Of a stretch of DNA of 42,752 bases, positions 1-9,295 are shown in pieces. Every line of letters starts with the position of its first letter. The first letter of the stretch is position 1. The position numbers were made by a program, and so were the translations under genes. The notes beneath the pieces are model-generated. The model did not search any database and was not told the origin of the DNA. It saw nothing but the letters and a program-made list of their open reading frames with translations. Source of the DNA: Clostridiales bacterium (GTDB taxonomy: Bacteria > Bacillota > Clostridia > Lachnospirales > Lachnospiraceae); NCBI GenBank assembly GCA_012518885.1, contig JAAYRG010000170.1, positions 1-42,752 of the forward strand. The letters run 5' to 3'.

Positions 1-985
1 CAATACCATTTTGTCCACAATCATATATTGTGTTATTACGGATAATATGGGAACCAATATGTTCTTTAGACCAACCAATCTTGTAAGCACTAAAAACAGC
101 TTCTAATTGGTATTGGTAACCTGGTTTCCTGTGGGTTCTAGTACGAAGATTATGACCTGTGGATTCCTCTTTTCCAATACTAATTCCACTACACTTTGAG
201 TCATGGATTATGTTATCTTCTATTATCCAACCCTTACTCCAATTAACCCCTAGTAGTCCTGGTTGGTCAGCTGTAGGAGGTGCCCATGGTGTTGCTGCAT
301 GAGCCATTTCAAACCCCTTAACAGTAATGTAGTTTAGCCCTGTTTTAACAGGATAAAAACAACATTTTCTAACGTTGATTTCTGTTAGTTCCTTATTAGG
401 GTCTGCACCATTGAAGTTAGCATAAATCGTTGTTTTTTCATTATCTACACTTGCATACCACCTATAAATAGTATCTTCAGGGTTTAGTATTTTCTCTTTA
501 GTATGCTTCCAAGGTGGATTAAATCCTATTGTACGAACTGTAGGGTTCTTTACTTCATCTAAGTCTTTAGCTTCATAGAAGGACTTGCCATTAAGGTAAA
601 CTTCACCAGTATGTACCTTATAATCCTCAGGATATAAAAGCCAGTCGCCTTCAATAACTTCCTGGTATGGATTATAGTCCCCAAAGAATGAATTAGGCAG
701 TTCACACTTCCATACAGTTCCCTCAAGCTTCTCCCAATTTTGAATCCGTTCAGAACCTTTAATTACAACTTTTTCTCCCTCTGCTGCCTTGTAAACGATA
801 CGATTATAGTTACTAGTTCCTCCATTTTCTGGTTTTACCCATTCACGATATTCACCTTCATGGACAATAACTGTATCACCTGCTGTTGCAACTTTAGCTG
901 CCTTAGAAATTGTTCTAAATGGATTATTAATATCACCATTAGAAAAATCATTTCCAGTTACCGAAACATGATACACTCTTCCCAA
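1..985 (-). CDS. Right-handed parallel beta-helix protein (DUF1565-like), 3' end outside window
   Basis: This gene is absent from the ORF track because it runs off the left edge; about 328 residues are readable. Translation starts MGRVYHVSVTGNDFSNGD and continues with NPFRTISKAAKVATAGDTV and HEGEYREWV, the N-terminal signature of secreted or cytoplasmic beta-helix (DUF1565, pectate-lyase-like) proteins. Later rungs such as WIIEDNIIHDSKCSGISIG and IIRNNTIYDCGQNGI are typical beta-helix repeats. I chose a TTG start at 985 because GGAGGG lies 7 nt upstream; an overlapping ATG is out of frame. No signal peptide is visible, so it is either cytoplasmic or exported by another route. The fold is shared by polysaccharide lyases and hydrolases, and the neighbours suggest a plant-polysaccharide substrate. 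No catalytic residue can be assigned from the visible part. Confidence 0.85.
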   Translation of the reverse strand, partial: MGRVYHVSVTGNDFSNGDINNPFRTISKAAKVATAGDTVIVHEGEYREWVKPENGGTSNYNRIVYKAAEGEKVVIKGSERIQNWEKLEGTVWKCELPNSFFGDYNPYQEVIEGDWLLYPEDYKVHTGEVYLNGKSFYEAKDLDEVKNPTVRTIGFNPPWKHTKEKILNPEDTIYRWYASVDNEKTTIYANFNGADPNKELTEINVRKCCFYPVKTGLNYITVKGFEMAHAATPWAPPTADQPGLLGVNWSKGWIIEDNIIHDSKCSGISIGKEESTGHNLRTRTHRKPGYQYQLEAVFSAYKIGWSKEHIGSHIIRNNTIYDCGQNGI

Positions 986-1071
986 TACATATCCCTCCTT
1001 CTAACAAAAAATAAATTAATGAGTAACAAAAATTCTAAAGCAGAATTTTAATGTGCAACTTGTATAGTTTT

Positions 1072-1100
1072 ATTATATTATCCAGCAATTATTTATTGAA
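1072..1100 (-). promoter_or_regulatory. Candidate sigma-A promoter of the beta-helix gene
   Basis: On the minus strand TTCAAT and TATAAT are separated by 17 nt. The distance to the TTG start leaves a leader of roughly 80 nt. This leader holds a small hairpin, AAAATTCT-AAAGC-AGAATTTT on the plus strand (1029-1049). The -35 box is a weak match, so this is a plausible but unproven promoter. Confidence 0.4.
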
Positions 1101-1175
1101 TATAATAAATTGGGTTTTTTCTATAAAAATATGTTATTTTATTAGTCACTTTTTTCTAGCTTACTTCTTAACAAA

Positions 1176-1233
1176 ATAAAAAGACCTAGATAAATCTATT
1201 AAATTAAAGTTAATCTAACAAATTTATCTAGGT
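1176..1233 (-). terminator. Rho-independent terminator after the MFS pair
   Basis: ACCTAGATAAAT (1184-1195) pairs perfectly with ATTTATCTAGGT (1222-1233). On the minus strand the second arm is followed by a T-rich tract (CTTTTTATTTTG). It lies 39 nt beyond the stop codon of the downstream MFS gene and so closes the ara-MFS transcription unit. Confidence 0.75.
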
Positions 1234-1271
1234 TCCTAGAAACTAACAATATAGCACTATACATCCATAGA

Positions 1272-2555
1272 TTAAGAAAGTTCTAGCTCCTTAGCCTTCT
1301 TCTTGTCTTCCTGTAAATAGAATAGCCCTGTTACCCCTATTCCAATAACCAATAGGACCATTATAAGGATAAATGGCAGTATTCTTGACTTATCACTAAG
1401 TAAGCCACCAATATATCCAAAGGGAATACTTACAAACATTACTATTGTTTGAAGCAAGGCAAGTATTCCAGAACGCTCTATTGGGTCAACATGAATTGCA
1501 ACCAAGGATTCTCTTAAGGTATTTAATATAGAAACTCCTAAGGCTTCAAATAGTATTGATGCAAAAAGCATTATATAACCAAGGAGACTTGTAGCTCTTA
1601 TTGATATTAATAAGAGGCAACTTACTATATAACTTATTGAGCCTAAATATAGGGGCATTTTCAAATTAGACTGCCTTATTCTTGCTATAACAGTGAAAAA
1701 CAAAATAATAGATAAGACACTCTTGACCATTGGGAAGATTGGTAATAAGCTATCTGGTACTCCGATGTGTTTAGAAGCTAGTATCTGCCAGAATGTCATA
1801 CTTATCATTATAACAATTTCTACTATAATACTAATAGCAACTGCAAACATAGTCCCAGATGAAGTAACCATCTTCTTATATGCATTTTTATAGCCTGCTA
1901 GCATTTGGCCCCATGACTTGCCTCTAGACTCCTCCCTCTTAATTCTTCCAACCTCTGTTTCCGTAGAGAACTTATACAACAATATCAACTTAATAGTCAT
2001 GATTACAAAGGCATTAATATAGAGTATCCTAAGGGCAGGTACAAGGGTAAGCCTTGATACTAAAATTGATGATATTGGAGCAAATAAAGCTGAAAGATTA
2101 GAACAAATCATAACCAAAGAATATATCTTAGTTATCTTGTCTTTAGGTGCATCCTCAACTAGCAAGCAGTCCCAAGAGACAGTAGTTATCTTCATGGCAC
2201 CATTAAGAAGGGCCGCCACAACAAAGAACCAAAACCCTTGGCTTGATGCCCATATAAGACAAGGGATAGACCATGCTATTAAATCAAATAATGCAGTAGA
2301 GTTTTTACGTCCAAATTTATCTACTATTGCTCCTGATAAGAAGGCAAAGATCATTTGGGAAAATAAATATATAGAAGTTACTATACCTACCTCAATGTCA
2401 TTCATACCAAATGCAAGCATGTATACAGATGCATAAGGCAAGCACAAGTTCATTGATAACCCCCATAATGGCTCAGTATAAACAGCCGCCCTTGGGTTGC
2501 CACGAAGGGAGGTTAGGGTCCTAATTAGGGGGTGTTTTTGAATAAACTTTGTCAC
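1272..2555 (-). CDS. Major facilitator superfamily transporter
   Basis: A 427-residue polytopic membrane protein with about 12 hydrophobic segments in two halves separated by a charged loop near residues 195-215 (TETEVGRIKREESRGK). The loop between TM2 and TM3 carries LSGAIVDKFGRK, the MFS signature (GxxxDRxGRR type). The start is a GTG at 2555 with AAGGAG 8 nt upstream; a nearby ATG is out of frame. It lies 63 nt after a second MFS gene and before a terminator, at the end of the araA-araD-araB unit. Uptake of arabinose or a related sugar is inferred from context only; efflux cannot be excluded. Confidence 0.85.
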   Translation of the reverse strand: MTKFIQKHPLIRTLTSLRGNPRAAVYTEPLWGLSMNLCLPYASVYMLAFGMNDIEVGIVTSIYLFSQMIFAFLSGAIVDKFGRKNSTALFDLIAWSIPCLIWASSQGFWFFVVAALLNGAMKITTVSWDCLLVEDAPKDKITKIYSLVMICSNLSALFAPISSILVSRLTLVPALRILYINAFVIMTIKLILLYKFSTETEVGRIKREESRGKSWGQMLAGYKNAYKKMVTSSGTMFAVAISIIVEIVIMISMTFWQILASKHIGVPDSLLPIFPMVKSVLSIILFFTVIARIRQSNLKMPLYLGSISYIVSCLLLISIRATSLLGYIMLFASILFEALGVSILNTLRESLVAIHVDPIERSGILALLQTIVMFVSIPFGYIGGLLSDKSRILPFILIMVLLVIGIGVTGLFYLQEDKKKAKELELS

Positions 2556-2618
2556 TAGTCATTCTCCTTTGTGTTAGCATAATTCTAGTATTCTTCTTTG
2601 ACAATATGTTTAAACAGC

Positions 2619-3863
2619 CTACTTTTTCTTGCTGCCGTTAAATAGCAGTAAGGTTATAAACATAAACAAAGGAAAAACTATAGCTGTTAATATACCAGTC
2701 TTGAGTCTAGCTTGTTCTAACAAGACATCCTGGCCAAGTAAAATAGTTAGGGGCCTACTTACAGTCCTAACTCTATCTGAAACAAATCCAGCTATCCAAG
2801 GTCCAACCGATGCACCAAGGTCACCCATAACAGCTAATACACCAAACATTATGGTACCACCATAGGGTAGGCGTGCTGATGTAAGACTAATAGTTCCTGG
2901 CCACATAAGGGCAACTGAAACCCCTGTAAAGGCACAACCAAAGAGTGAAAATATTGGATTCCTAGAAAATACAGCTATGCTATAGCATATTACACAAAGG
3001 GCCGAACTTGCCATAAGGGCATACTTTAAATTGATTTTATCTCCTTTTAAGCCGTATAACATTCTAACAATTCCCATAAAACCTGCAAACAAACAAGGTC
3101 CAAGAATATCTCCAACTACCTTACTTACCTGTAAACCCTGCTGGGCAAATATTGATGACCACTGGGACATTGTAAGTTCAGAGGCTCCTGCACATGCCAT
3201 TAAAATTAGGGCAAGCACAAAGTTCTTATTCTTCATTAAGTCTTTAAAGGGCATAGCATTTTTGTCATCCTTTATTAAAGGAGCAATTGGAACCCTTGCA
3301 TACAAGAAGCAATTTATAAGGGGTACCATAGCCCAAAGAATAGGTAGCACATACCAATACCTATTACCAAAAGCAAATATAATAAGTGTAGAAATAAGGA
3401 CAACAGCCATTTGCCCCCAGCAGTAAAAAGAGTGTAAAAGACTCATAGAAGCAGCCTTCCTCTCACCAGGAATAGCTTCTACAATTGGACTAACTAGGAC
3501 TTCAATTGTTCCACCGCCAATAGCATAAAAAATAACTGCAATAGATATTCCAACATATGAATTAGGGAGAATATTGGGAAGAATACTAAATAAAATAAGC
3601 CCTAATGACGAAAAAACATGGGCTCCAACTATAGCAATACGATATCCAATTCTATCAGCGTACCTAGCTACAATAACATCAGTAACTAATTGAACTGCAA
3701 AGTTTAGAAAAACTATTCTTCCTAATTGTTCATAATTAAGGTCAAAATACTCTCTAAAGATTATAAAAAGTAAAGGGGCAAGGTTGTTTACTATTGCTTG
3801 TGTAACAAAACCTAAGTATGATGCATAAGTCGTGTGTTTGTACGTAAGCTTATGTCTATTCAT
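2619..3863 (-). CDS. MFS transporter, probable sugar symporter
   Basis: A 414-residue protein with 12 predicted membrane segments. It carries VARYADRIGYR in the TM2-TM3 loop, matching the MFS signature, and a central cytoplasmic loop near residues 195-215. Its N-terminus (TYASYLGFVTQAIVNNLAPLLF) resembles the FucP/GlcP-like group of sugar permeases, though I cannot name the substrate. The ATG start has AAAGGA about 12 nt upstream. It follows the araB-like kinase with a REP-like hairpin between them, and precedes the other MFS gene, with which it shares no obvious close sequence identity. An arabinose or arabino-oligosaccharide role is an inference. Confidence 0.85.
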   Translation of the reverse strand: MNRHKLTYKHTTYASYLGFVTQAIVNNLAPLLFIIFREYFDLNYEQLGRIVFLNFAVQLVTDVIVARYADRIGYRIAIVGAHVFSSLGLILFSILPNILPNSYVGISIAVIFYAIGGGTIEVLVSPIVEAIPGERKAASMSLLHSFYCWGQMAVVLISTLIIFAFGNRYWYVLPILWAMVPLINCFLYARVPIAPLIKDDKNAMPFKDLMKNKNFVLALILMACAGASELTMSQWSSIFAQQGLQVSKVVGDILGPCLFAGFMGIVRMLYGLKGDKINLKYALMASSALCVICYSIAVFSRNPIFSLFGCAFTGVSVALMWPGTISLTSARLPYGGTIMFGVLAVMGDLGASVGPWIAGFVSDRVRTVSRPLTILLGQDVLLEQARLKTGILTAIVFPLFMFITLLLFNGSKKK

Positions 3864-3897
3864 TATGTATTGTATTCCTTTCAGCTATATTGTAAGT

Positions 3898-3955
3898 GTG
3901 TTACGAGGACGCACCTTTTAACATAACATATATGTTTAAAGTACGTCCCCGCAAT
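3898..3955. repeat. Imperfect GGGGACG hairpin, REP/MITE-like copy 1
   Basis: On the minus strand GGGGACGTACTTTAAACATA is followed by an imperfect reverse complement (TATGTTAAAAGGTGCGTCCTC). It forms a stem of about 20 bp with a few mismatches. It fills the gap between the araB-like kinase and the first MFS gene and would be transcribed within the operon. There is no T-run, so it is not a standard terminator. The GGGGACG core is shared with the longer hairpin near 37.5 kb. Confidence 0.6.
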
Positions 3956-3958
3956 AGA

Positions 3959-5566
3959 CTATCTAATTACTTTAACTGCCTCTTCCTCTACAGAAAGACC
4001 AGCCTTATATAAATCCATAAATCTTTCAAATCCTGCTACATCTTCCTCATTTGGTTTAATTTCAGTTCCAGAATTCTCAGCAAATACATGGTTCTTTAGG
4101 TAGTCAGCTAGACTTTCATCTTCTTGTTTGTTTAACATATAGTTAGCAAGAAGTGCAATTCCCCACGCTCCACCTTCACCAGCTGTTTCCATTACTGATA
4201 CAGGTGTCTTCATAGCTGCTGCTAGATAACTTTGGGCAACACCCTTAGTCTTAAAGATACCACCGTGTCCAAGAACACTGTTTATCTCAACATTTTCTTT
4301 ATATAGAATATCAAGTCCTATATTAAGGGCTGCAAAGGCTGAATATATATTAGCTCTCATAAAGTTTGCAAGATTAAACTTAGAATCTGGCTTTCTAACA
4401 AAGAGAGGTCTTCCTTCATCTAGCTTAGTGATTGGCTCACCTGAAAAATAATTGTATGACATTAAGTCTCCACAATCTTTGTCACCTTCTAGTGACTTGT
4501 TAAATAACTTAGTAAAGATTGCACCCTTATCAACTTCCATTCCCATAAGGTCTGCAAATTCAGCAAATAAAGATACCCATGCGTTAATATCTGATGTACA
4601 GTTATTAACGTGTACCATTGCAACAGGCTCTCCTGATGGAGTTGTTACCATATCTATCTCTTCATGCACATTGGCTAAGTCTTCCTCTAGTACAATCATA
4701 GCAAAAATTGATGTTCCTGCAGACACATTTGCAGTCTTTGGTGCCACACTATTAGTTGCTACCATTCCTGTTCCAGCATCACCTTCTGGTGGACAAAGTG
4801 GAACGCCTGCTACTAAGTCCCCCTCTGGGTCAAGAAGCTTAGCTCCTTCCTCAGTTAGGCTACCAGCATCTTCACCAGCTACAAGTACCTTTGGAAGAAT
4901 CTCTGTTAGCTTCCATGGGAAATTATAATCAGCTATAAGGTCATCAAACTGCTTAACCATCCTTTGGTTATAGTCATTTTTGCCGTAATCAATTGGGAAC
5001 ATCCCAGAAGCATCGCCAATACCAAGTACCTTTTTGCCTGTTAACTTCCAGTGCACATAAGCAGCTAGAGTAGCTATGTAATCAATATCACTTACATGTT
5101 CTTCTTTATTTAAAATAGCTTGATATAAATGAGCTATACTCCATCTTAAAGGAATGTTGTAATTAAACAAGTCCATTAATTCTTTTGATGCTTCACCAGT
5201 TGTTGTATTTCTCCACGTCCTAAATGGTACTAATAGTTCTCCATCCTTATTAAATGCCATATATCCGTGCATCATTGCACTAAATCCTATAGAACCAATA
5301 GTAGTTAAGGTTACTCCGTACTTTTCCTTAACGTCATTTTTCATGTCCTTATAACTACCTTGAAGGCCTGCCCAAATATCATCCAGTGAATAAGTCCAAT
5401 AATTATCAATATAATCATTTTCCCAAGCATATTCACCACTTGCAATTGGTTCATAGTTTTCATCAATTAAAACTGCCTTAATTCTAGTAGAACCTAGTTC
5501 AATACCTAAACTTGTTTTGCCATTAATAATTGATTCTTTCCTTTTATTTAAAATATCATTACTCAC
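3959..5566 (-). CDS. araB: FGGY-family carbohydrate kinase, probable L-ribulokinase
   Basis: An ATP-dependent sugar kinase of about 535 residues. The N-terminal ATPase-fold motif [15 protein letters not shown] and the later [11 protein letters not shown] and [10 protein letters not shown] segments are the phosphate-binding loops of FGGY kinases. The C-terminal half holds [12 protein letters not shown] and [17 protein letters not shown], the adenosine-binding region. By position between araD and the transporters it should phosphorylate L-ribulose to L-ribulose 5-phosphate. It is not a textbook enterobacterial AraB, so the substrate rests on context. The ORF track starts at TTG 5584, but AGAGGGGTGG stands 7-8 nt before the GTG at 5566 ([10 protein letters not shown]), which I prefer. 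Confidence 0.88.
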   Translation of the reverse strand: MSNDILNKRKESIINGKTSLGIELGSTRIKAVLIDENYEPIASGEYAWENDYIDNYWTYSLDDIWAGLQGSYKDMKNDVKEKYGVTLTTIGSIGFSAMMHGYMAFNKDGELLVPFRTWRNTTTGEASKELMDLFNYNIPLRWSIAHLYQAILNKEEHVSDIDYIATLAAYVHWKLTGKKVLGIGDASGMFPIDYGKNDYNQRMVKQFDDLIADYNFPWKLTEILPKVLVAGEDAGSLTEEGAKLLDPEGDLVAGVPLCPPEGDAGTGMVATNSVAPKTANVSAGTSIFAMIVLEEDLANVHEEIDMVTTPSGEPVAMVHVNNCTSDINAWVSLFAEFADLMGMEVDKGAIFTKLFNKSLEGDKDCGDLMSYNYFSGEPITKLDEGRPLFVRKPDSKFNLANFMRANIYSAFAALNIGLDILYKENVEINSVLGHGGIFKTKGVAQSYLAAAMKTPVSVMETAGEGGAWGIALLANYMLNKQEDESLADYLKNHVFAENSGTEIKPNEEDVAGFERFMDLYKAGLSVEEEAVKVIR

Positions 5567-5596
5567 TTTATCCACCCCTCTCAAATATGAAAAAAC

Positions 5597-6292
5597 CTAG
5601 TTTTGTCCATAATACGCATCTTTCCCATGTTTTCTAAGGAAATGTTTGTCTAGTAACACCTGTGGTATACTTTCTATGTCAGGTGTTAGGGTAAGTGTTC
5701 TAAGTGCCATCTTTGCAACTTCTTCTAATACAACTGCGTTATGTACTGCTTCAGCTGCATCTTTACCCCAGGTAAATGGCCCATGGTTAGAGCATAGAAC
5801 TCCTGGCATAAATACTGGGTCTATGTCTTTTTCTTTAAAGGTTTCAATTATTACTAAACCTGTATTCTTTTCGTATTCACTCTCTATTTCTTCTTTAGTT
5901 AAACTTCTTGCACATGGAATCTCTCCATAAAAATAATCAGCATGAGTTGTGCCGTAGCAAGGAATTGATTTCTTAGCTTGAGCAAAAGATGTTGCCCATG
6001 GTGAATGTGTATGCACAATACCACCAATATCTTTAAATGCCTTGTATAGTTCAATATGGGTTGGGGTGTCAGATGAAGGCTTGTACTTTCCTTCTATTTG
6101 GTTGCCCTCTAGGTCCATAACCACCATATCTTCTGGTTTTAAAAGGTCATAGTCTACACCACTTGGTTTAATTACAAAATATCCTGTTTCTCTATCTATA
6201 CCACTAACATTACCCCAAGTATAAGTAACTAAGCCCCTTTTAGGTAATTCCATATTAGCTTCATACACTTGTTGCTTTAGTTTTTCTAACAT
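5597..6292 (-). CDS. araD: L-ribulose-5-phosphate 4-epimerase
   Basis: A class II aldolase-fold enzyme that converts L-ribulose 5-phosphate to D-xylulose 5-phosphate, the last step before the pentose phosphate pathway. Its 231 residues match the usual length. Visible motifs are TWGNVSGID (about 25-33), the phosphate-binding KPSG and SSD (about 42-45 and 73-75), zinc ligands H94 and H96 in HTHSPW, D119 in THADY, and H170 in SNHGPFTWG. The C-terminal tyrosines DAYY correspond to the region of the catalytic Tyr of E. coli AraD. The ATG start has an AGGGATGA Shine-Dalgarno. It sits between araA and the kinase in one transcription direction. Confidence 0.95.
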   Translation of the reverse strand: MLEKLKQQVYEANMELPKRGLVTYTWGNVSGIDRETGYFVIKPSGVDYDLLKPEDMVVMDLEGNQIEGKYKPSSDTPTHIELYKAFKDIGGIVHTHSPWATSFAQAKKSIPCYGTTHADYFYGEIPCARSLTKEEIESEYEKNTGLVIIETFKEKDIDPVFMPGVLCSNHGPFTWGKDAAEAVHNAVVLEEVAKMALRTLTLTPDIESIPQVLLDKHFLRKHGKDAYYGQN

Positions 6293-6359
6293 ATTATCAT
6301 CCCTTTTTAATTAAATGTATGCTTATAAAAAGTGCCATTAACTAATATTAATATTGCAA

Positions 6360-6387
6360 ATGTCATTTTCTCAAGGGAAAATGACAT
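6360..6387 (-). other. Intercistronic hairpin between araA and araD
   Basis: ATGTCATTTTC and GAAAATGACAT form a perfect 11-bp stem around a 6-nt loop. The hairpin lies about 24 nt after the araA stop codon and about 68 nt before the araD start. It is not followed by a T-run on the minus strand (ATTTGCAATATT). I read it as an mRNA processing or stabilising element, or a leaky terminator, that could set araA above araD and araB in expression. Confidence 0.55.
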
Positions 6388-6410
6388 CTACAATAATTGA
6401 ATATAGGTTA

Positions 6411-7892
6411 TTATCTATTTAACTTCCAAGCAATATCTTGTAAGAATAATAATTGCTTAAAATCGTCTACCTTAGTATCTTTATGAATATGAACAAATTC
6501 AATTCCCATCATTTCTGCAAAGTCTTGCATATGTCTTGCATTAAGTGCATATGAAAGCACTGTATGGTGAGCTCCACCTGCTAGTATCCAGCATTCTGCA
6601 CCTGTTAGTAAGTCTGGCTTTGCCTTCCACATAACACGAGCAACTGGAAGATTAGGCATTTCATAAATTGGGTCAACTGCTTCAATATCTTGTACGATAA
6701 GACGGAAACGGCCGCCCATATCTACTAGGGATACAACAATTGCATCTCCTGGATGTCCCTTAAATACTAGACGTGCTGGGTCTGCCTTGCCACCTATACC
6801 AAGTGGATGAACTTCAATTCTAGGCTTATCTCCTGCTAGAGATGGACAAACTTCAAGCATGTGAGCTCCAAGAGATAGTTCTCTACCCTTAGTTAAGTCA
6901 TATGTATAATCTTCCATGAAAGCTGTTCCACCTTCAAGCCCTTCAGCCATTTGCTTCATGATATGTGTCATAGCAGAAACTTTCCAGTCACCTTCTCCAC
7001 CGTAACCATATCCTGCTTCTGTTAATCTTTGTGTAGCAAGTCCTGGAAGTTGTTCCATACCATGTAAGTCTTCAAATGTATTAGTAAATGCACCGCAACC
7101 CTCAGCTTCAAGTAGTTTCTTCATAGCAATCTCTAGTTTTGCTTGATAACGAACAGCATCCATGTTATCTGTTGCTATAGTATACTTCTCTTTGTATTCT
7201 TCAATCAGGTCATCTACTTGTTTATCAGTAACTTCGTTAATAACTTGAACTAGGTCACCAACAGCAACTGTATTAACCTGCCAGCCAAGTTTAATTTGTG
7301 CTTCAACCTTGTCACCTTCAGTAACAGCTACTTGTCTCATGTTATCACCAAAACGCATAACTTTAAGATTCTTACTTACAGCAACACCAACTGCTGAACG
7401 CATCCAGTTACCGATTTTATCAATAACATCTTCATCTTCCCAGTAGCCAACTACAATTTTTCTTGGCATACGAAGTCTTGCTGCAATAAATCCGTGTTCC
7501 CTATCACCATGAGCTGATTGGTTTAAGTTCATAAAGTCCATATCAATTTCTTCATCAGGAATCTCGCGGTTAAATTGTGTATGGAAGTGGCAATATGGTT
7601 TTTCAAGTAATGTAAATCCATTAATCCACATCTTTGATGGTGAAAATGTATGCATCCAAGTGATAATTCCTGCACAGTTATCATCGTAGTTTGCTTCTTT
7701 TATTACTTTTGTAATTTGGTCCGGGGTTGTAACTATTGGTTTATAAACAACCTTACATGGAAGTAAACCTGAATTGTTTAATCCATCTACCATAATTTTA
7801 GAGTGTTCTTCTACTTGTCTAAGTGTTTCTTCTCCATATAGGTGTTGAGAACCTGTTAAAAACCAAAATTCATATCTTTTCATGTTTGACAT
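6411..7892 (-). CDS. araA: L-arabinose isomerase
   Basis: Interconverts L-arabinose and L-ribulose in the cytoplasm, using a divalent metal (Mn) in this family. Its 493 residues match the canonical length. The N-terminus FWFLTGSQHLYGEETL is diagnostic. Metal and catalytic residues align with the E. coli set: E300 in YGGEGDWK, E327 in FMEDYTYDL, H344 in GAHMLEVCPS and the pair H442/H443 in AHHTVLSYAL. The ATG at 7892 has AGGAGGG 6-7 nt upstream. It is the first gene of the araA-araD-araB-MFS unit and is divergent from the AraC-type regulator. Confidence 0.97.
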   Translation of the reverse strand: MSNMKRYEFWFLTGSQHLYGEETLRQVEEHSKIMVDGLNNSGLLPCKVVYKPIVTTPDQITKVIKEANYDDNCAGIITWMHTFSPSKMWINGFTLLEKPYCHFHTQFNREIPDEEIDMDFMNLNQSAHGDREHGFIAARLRMPRKIVVGYWEDEDVIDKIGNWMRSAVGVAVSKNLKVMRFGDNMRQVAVTEGDKVEAQIKLGWQVNTVAVGDLVQVINEVTDKQVDDLIEEYKEKYTIATDNMDAVRYQAKLEIAMKKLLEAEGCGAFTNTFEDLHGMEQLPGLATQRLTEAGYGYGGEGDWKVSAMTHIMKQMAEGLEGGTAFMEDYTYDLTKGRELSLGAHMLEVCPSLAGDKPRIEVHPLGIGGKADPARLVFKGHPGDAIVVSLVDMGGRFRLIVQDIEAVDPIYEMPNLPVARVMWKAKPDLLTGAECWILAGGAHHTVLSYALNARHMQDFAEMMGIEFVHIHKDTKVDDFKQLLFLQDIAWKLNR

Positions 7893-7966
7893 ATTAAACC
7901 CTCCTATTTGTTTAATTTATTAACTTACTAGATTATAAGTGTTTCCTAAAATGTTAAAGTTGTGAA

Positions 7967-8039
7967 CATCCATTAATGTACACTTTAATAAATTATAAAT
8001 TGTAAACCATAATTCTTATATTTTATCAATAATTATGGC
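7967..8039. promoter_or_regulatory. Possible operators upstream of araA
   Basis: In the araA leader, CCATAATT and AATTATGG form an 8-bp inverted repeat (about 8011-8039). CATTAATGTACAC (from 7971) shares the 9-mer CATTAATGT with the palindrome at 11564-11581. GGCACATTAA at about 8037-8046 shares CACATTAA with the same palindrome. These could be sites for the AraC-type or ArsR-type regulator. In such AT-rich DNA, chance is a real alternative. Confidence 0.3.
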
Positions 8040-8061
8040 ACATTAACCAAACCTTAACTTT

Positions 8062-8089
8062 ATTATATACTTTAGTTTATTTTTAGCAA
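8062..8089 (-). promoter_or_regulatory. Promoter of the ara operon
   Basis: On the minus strand TTGCTA and a perfect TATAAT are separated by 16 nt. The predicted start site leaves a leader of roughly 160 nt before araA, long enough for regulatory protein sites. It faces away from the promoter of the AraC-type regulator in the same intergenic region. Confidence 0.6.
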
Positions 8090-8142
8090 TTCCCTATACC
8101 TATTGAGTTTTTAAAAAGTTTCCTATTCCGACCTAATTTTTC

Positions 8143-8171
8143 TTGATATTGATAATTATTTAGTATAAAAT
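8143..8171 (+). promoter_or_regulatory. Promoter of the AraC-type regulator
   Basis: TTGATA and TAAAAT are spaced by exactly 17 nt. The end of the -10 box is about 26 nt before the preferred ATG start, so the leader is very short. Confidence 0.6.
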
Positions 8172-8197
8172 ATATAAAAAAGGAAAGGGTGAAGGTT

Positions 8198-9259
8198 ATG
8201 TTAAAAGACTTGTGTGAACAGATTACTTGCGATGCTCCTTATATCATCAAAGAAGACAATCCACTAGGGACTCGCATAATGCGTCCTGAATATTCTATAT
8301 ATGTAGAAGACAAGAAAACCTACCCCCTTTCTAAAGCAGAGCATCTATTCGCAATATGTTGGAACATTAAAGAAAACAAGAAACTTTATGGTACCTTAAA
8401 ACCTTCTGATGTATCGTTTTCCTACCAATATGAATTTAAGGAAAACACTAGGTCACAATTACATACTCATGAATATCTAGAACTTGCCTACATCGTATCA
8501 GGTACCTTTCATCAAAGAATAATTGATAAAGACATAGTTTTTAAAGAGGGAGACCTTTGTTTAGTAGATAAAAACTGCCTCCATCAAGACTACCTTGATT
8601 CAGAACCAGCAACTATATTATTTCTAGGCATCCCTAACACCATCCTAGAAACTATAATAGCTGATAATATAGTAACAGAACGAATTGTTTCCTTCCTTCA
8701 ATCAGCCTTATCAAAACAGCAAAACATTCAACAATACCTTCATTTCAAACCAAAGTCGGTGGACCTAAACAAGGAGATGAATCAATCCTTTTACCAGCTC
8801 CTACAAGAATTAATTCGTAATGACGAAGGTTCAGTTTATATTTGTCATGGCCTGCTTATGAGGATATTTCAATTACTAAACAACAACTATGAATTTTCTC
8901 TTTCAAAAGACTTACGCAAGAAAATGAACTGGATGATTTACGAAGAAATTACAGATTACATAAAAGATAACTATAGCGATATAACAATACAAAAGCTCAC
9001 AGAAAGATTTCACTTTCAAGAAGACTACTTTAACCGCTTGTTAAAGACTAATACGGGTATGACCTATATAGAATACGTTCAAGGTGTTCGCCTCTCCCAT
9101 GCAGAAAGGCTACTCCTTCAGACAGATACCAAGATAGACCAAATAGCAGCCATGGTCGGTTATCAGAATAAGGGCTACTTTTATAAAATCTTTAAAGAAC
9201 GTTATAAGGTGACACCTGGGACCTATAGGAAACTAAAAAAGATTGGCCAACTTGAATAG
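8198..9259 (+). CDS. AraC-family transcriptional regulator with N-terminal cupin
   Basis: A DNA-binding regulator of about 353 residues. The N-terminal half holds a cupin-like sensor domain (HTHEYLELAYIVSGTFHQRI, then FKEGDLCLVDKNCLHQ), which in this family binds sugars. The last 100 residues form two helix-turn-helix motifs: DITIQKLTERFHFQEDYFNRLLK and DTKIDQIAAMVGYQNKGYFYKIFKERY, ending with VTPGTYRK, the AraC/XylS signature. It is divergent from araA, so it most likely controls arabinose catabolism; this role is inferred. The ORF track begins at GTG 8189. The ATG at 8198 has AAAGGG 8 nt upstream and is preferred. Confidence 0.92.
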   Translation: MLKDLCEQITCDAPYIIKEDNPLGTRIMRPEYSIYVEDKKTYPLSKAEHLFAICWNIKENKKLYGTLKPSDVSFSYQYEFKENTRSQLHTHEYLELAYIVSGTFHQRIIDKDIVFKEGDLCLVDKNCLHQDYLDSEPATILFLGIPNTILETIIADNIVTERIVSFLQSALSKQQNIQQYLHFKPKSVDLNKEMNQSFYQLLQELIRNDEGSVYICHGLLMRIFQLLNNNYEFSLSKDLRKKMNWMIYEEITDYIKDNYSDITIQKLTERFHFQEDYFNRLLKTNTGMTYIEYVQGVRLSHAERLLLQTDTKIDQIAAMVGYQNKGYFYKIFKERYKVTPGTYRKLKKIGQLE

Positions 9260-9295
9260 TGTGCCACTAGTACCTGTCTTTCACCCTATAAGCTT

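Noticed and set aside
1029-1049. Hairpin AAAATTCT-AGAATTTT in the leader of the beta-helix gene as an attenuator or riboswitch
   Set aside because: It has only 8 AT-rich pairs, no competing structure was visible and no known riboswitch motif was found.
740-1051. Plus-strand ORF of 103 residues
   Set aside because: It is antisense to the beta-helix reading frame, has a low-complexity Phe/Ser/Cys-rich translation and no ribosome binding site.
4452-4928. Plus-strand ORF of 158 residues
   Set aside because: It lies wholly antisense to the araB-like kinase, whose frame carries conserved FGGY motifs; the Ser/Pro-rich translation is a codon-shadow artefact.
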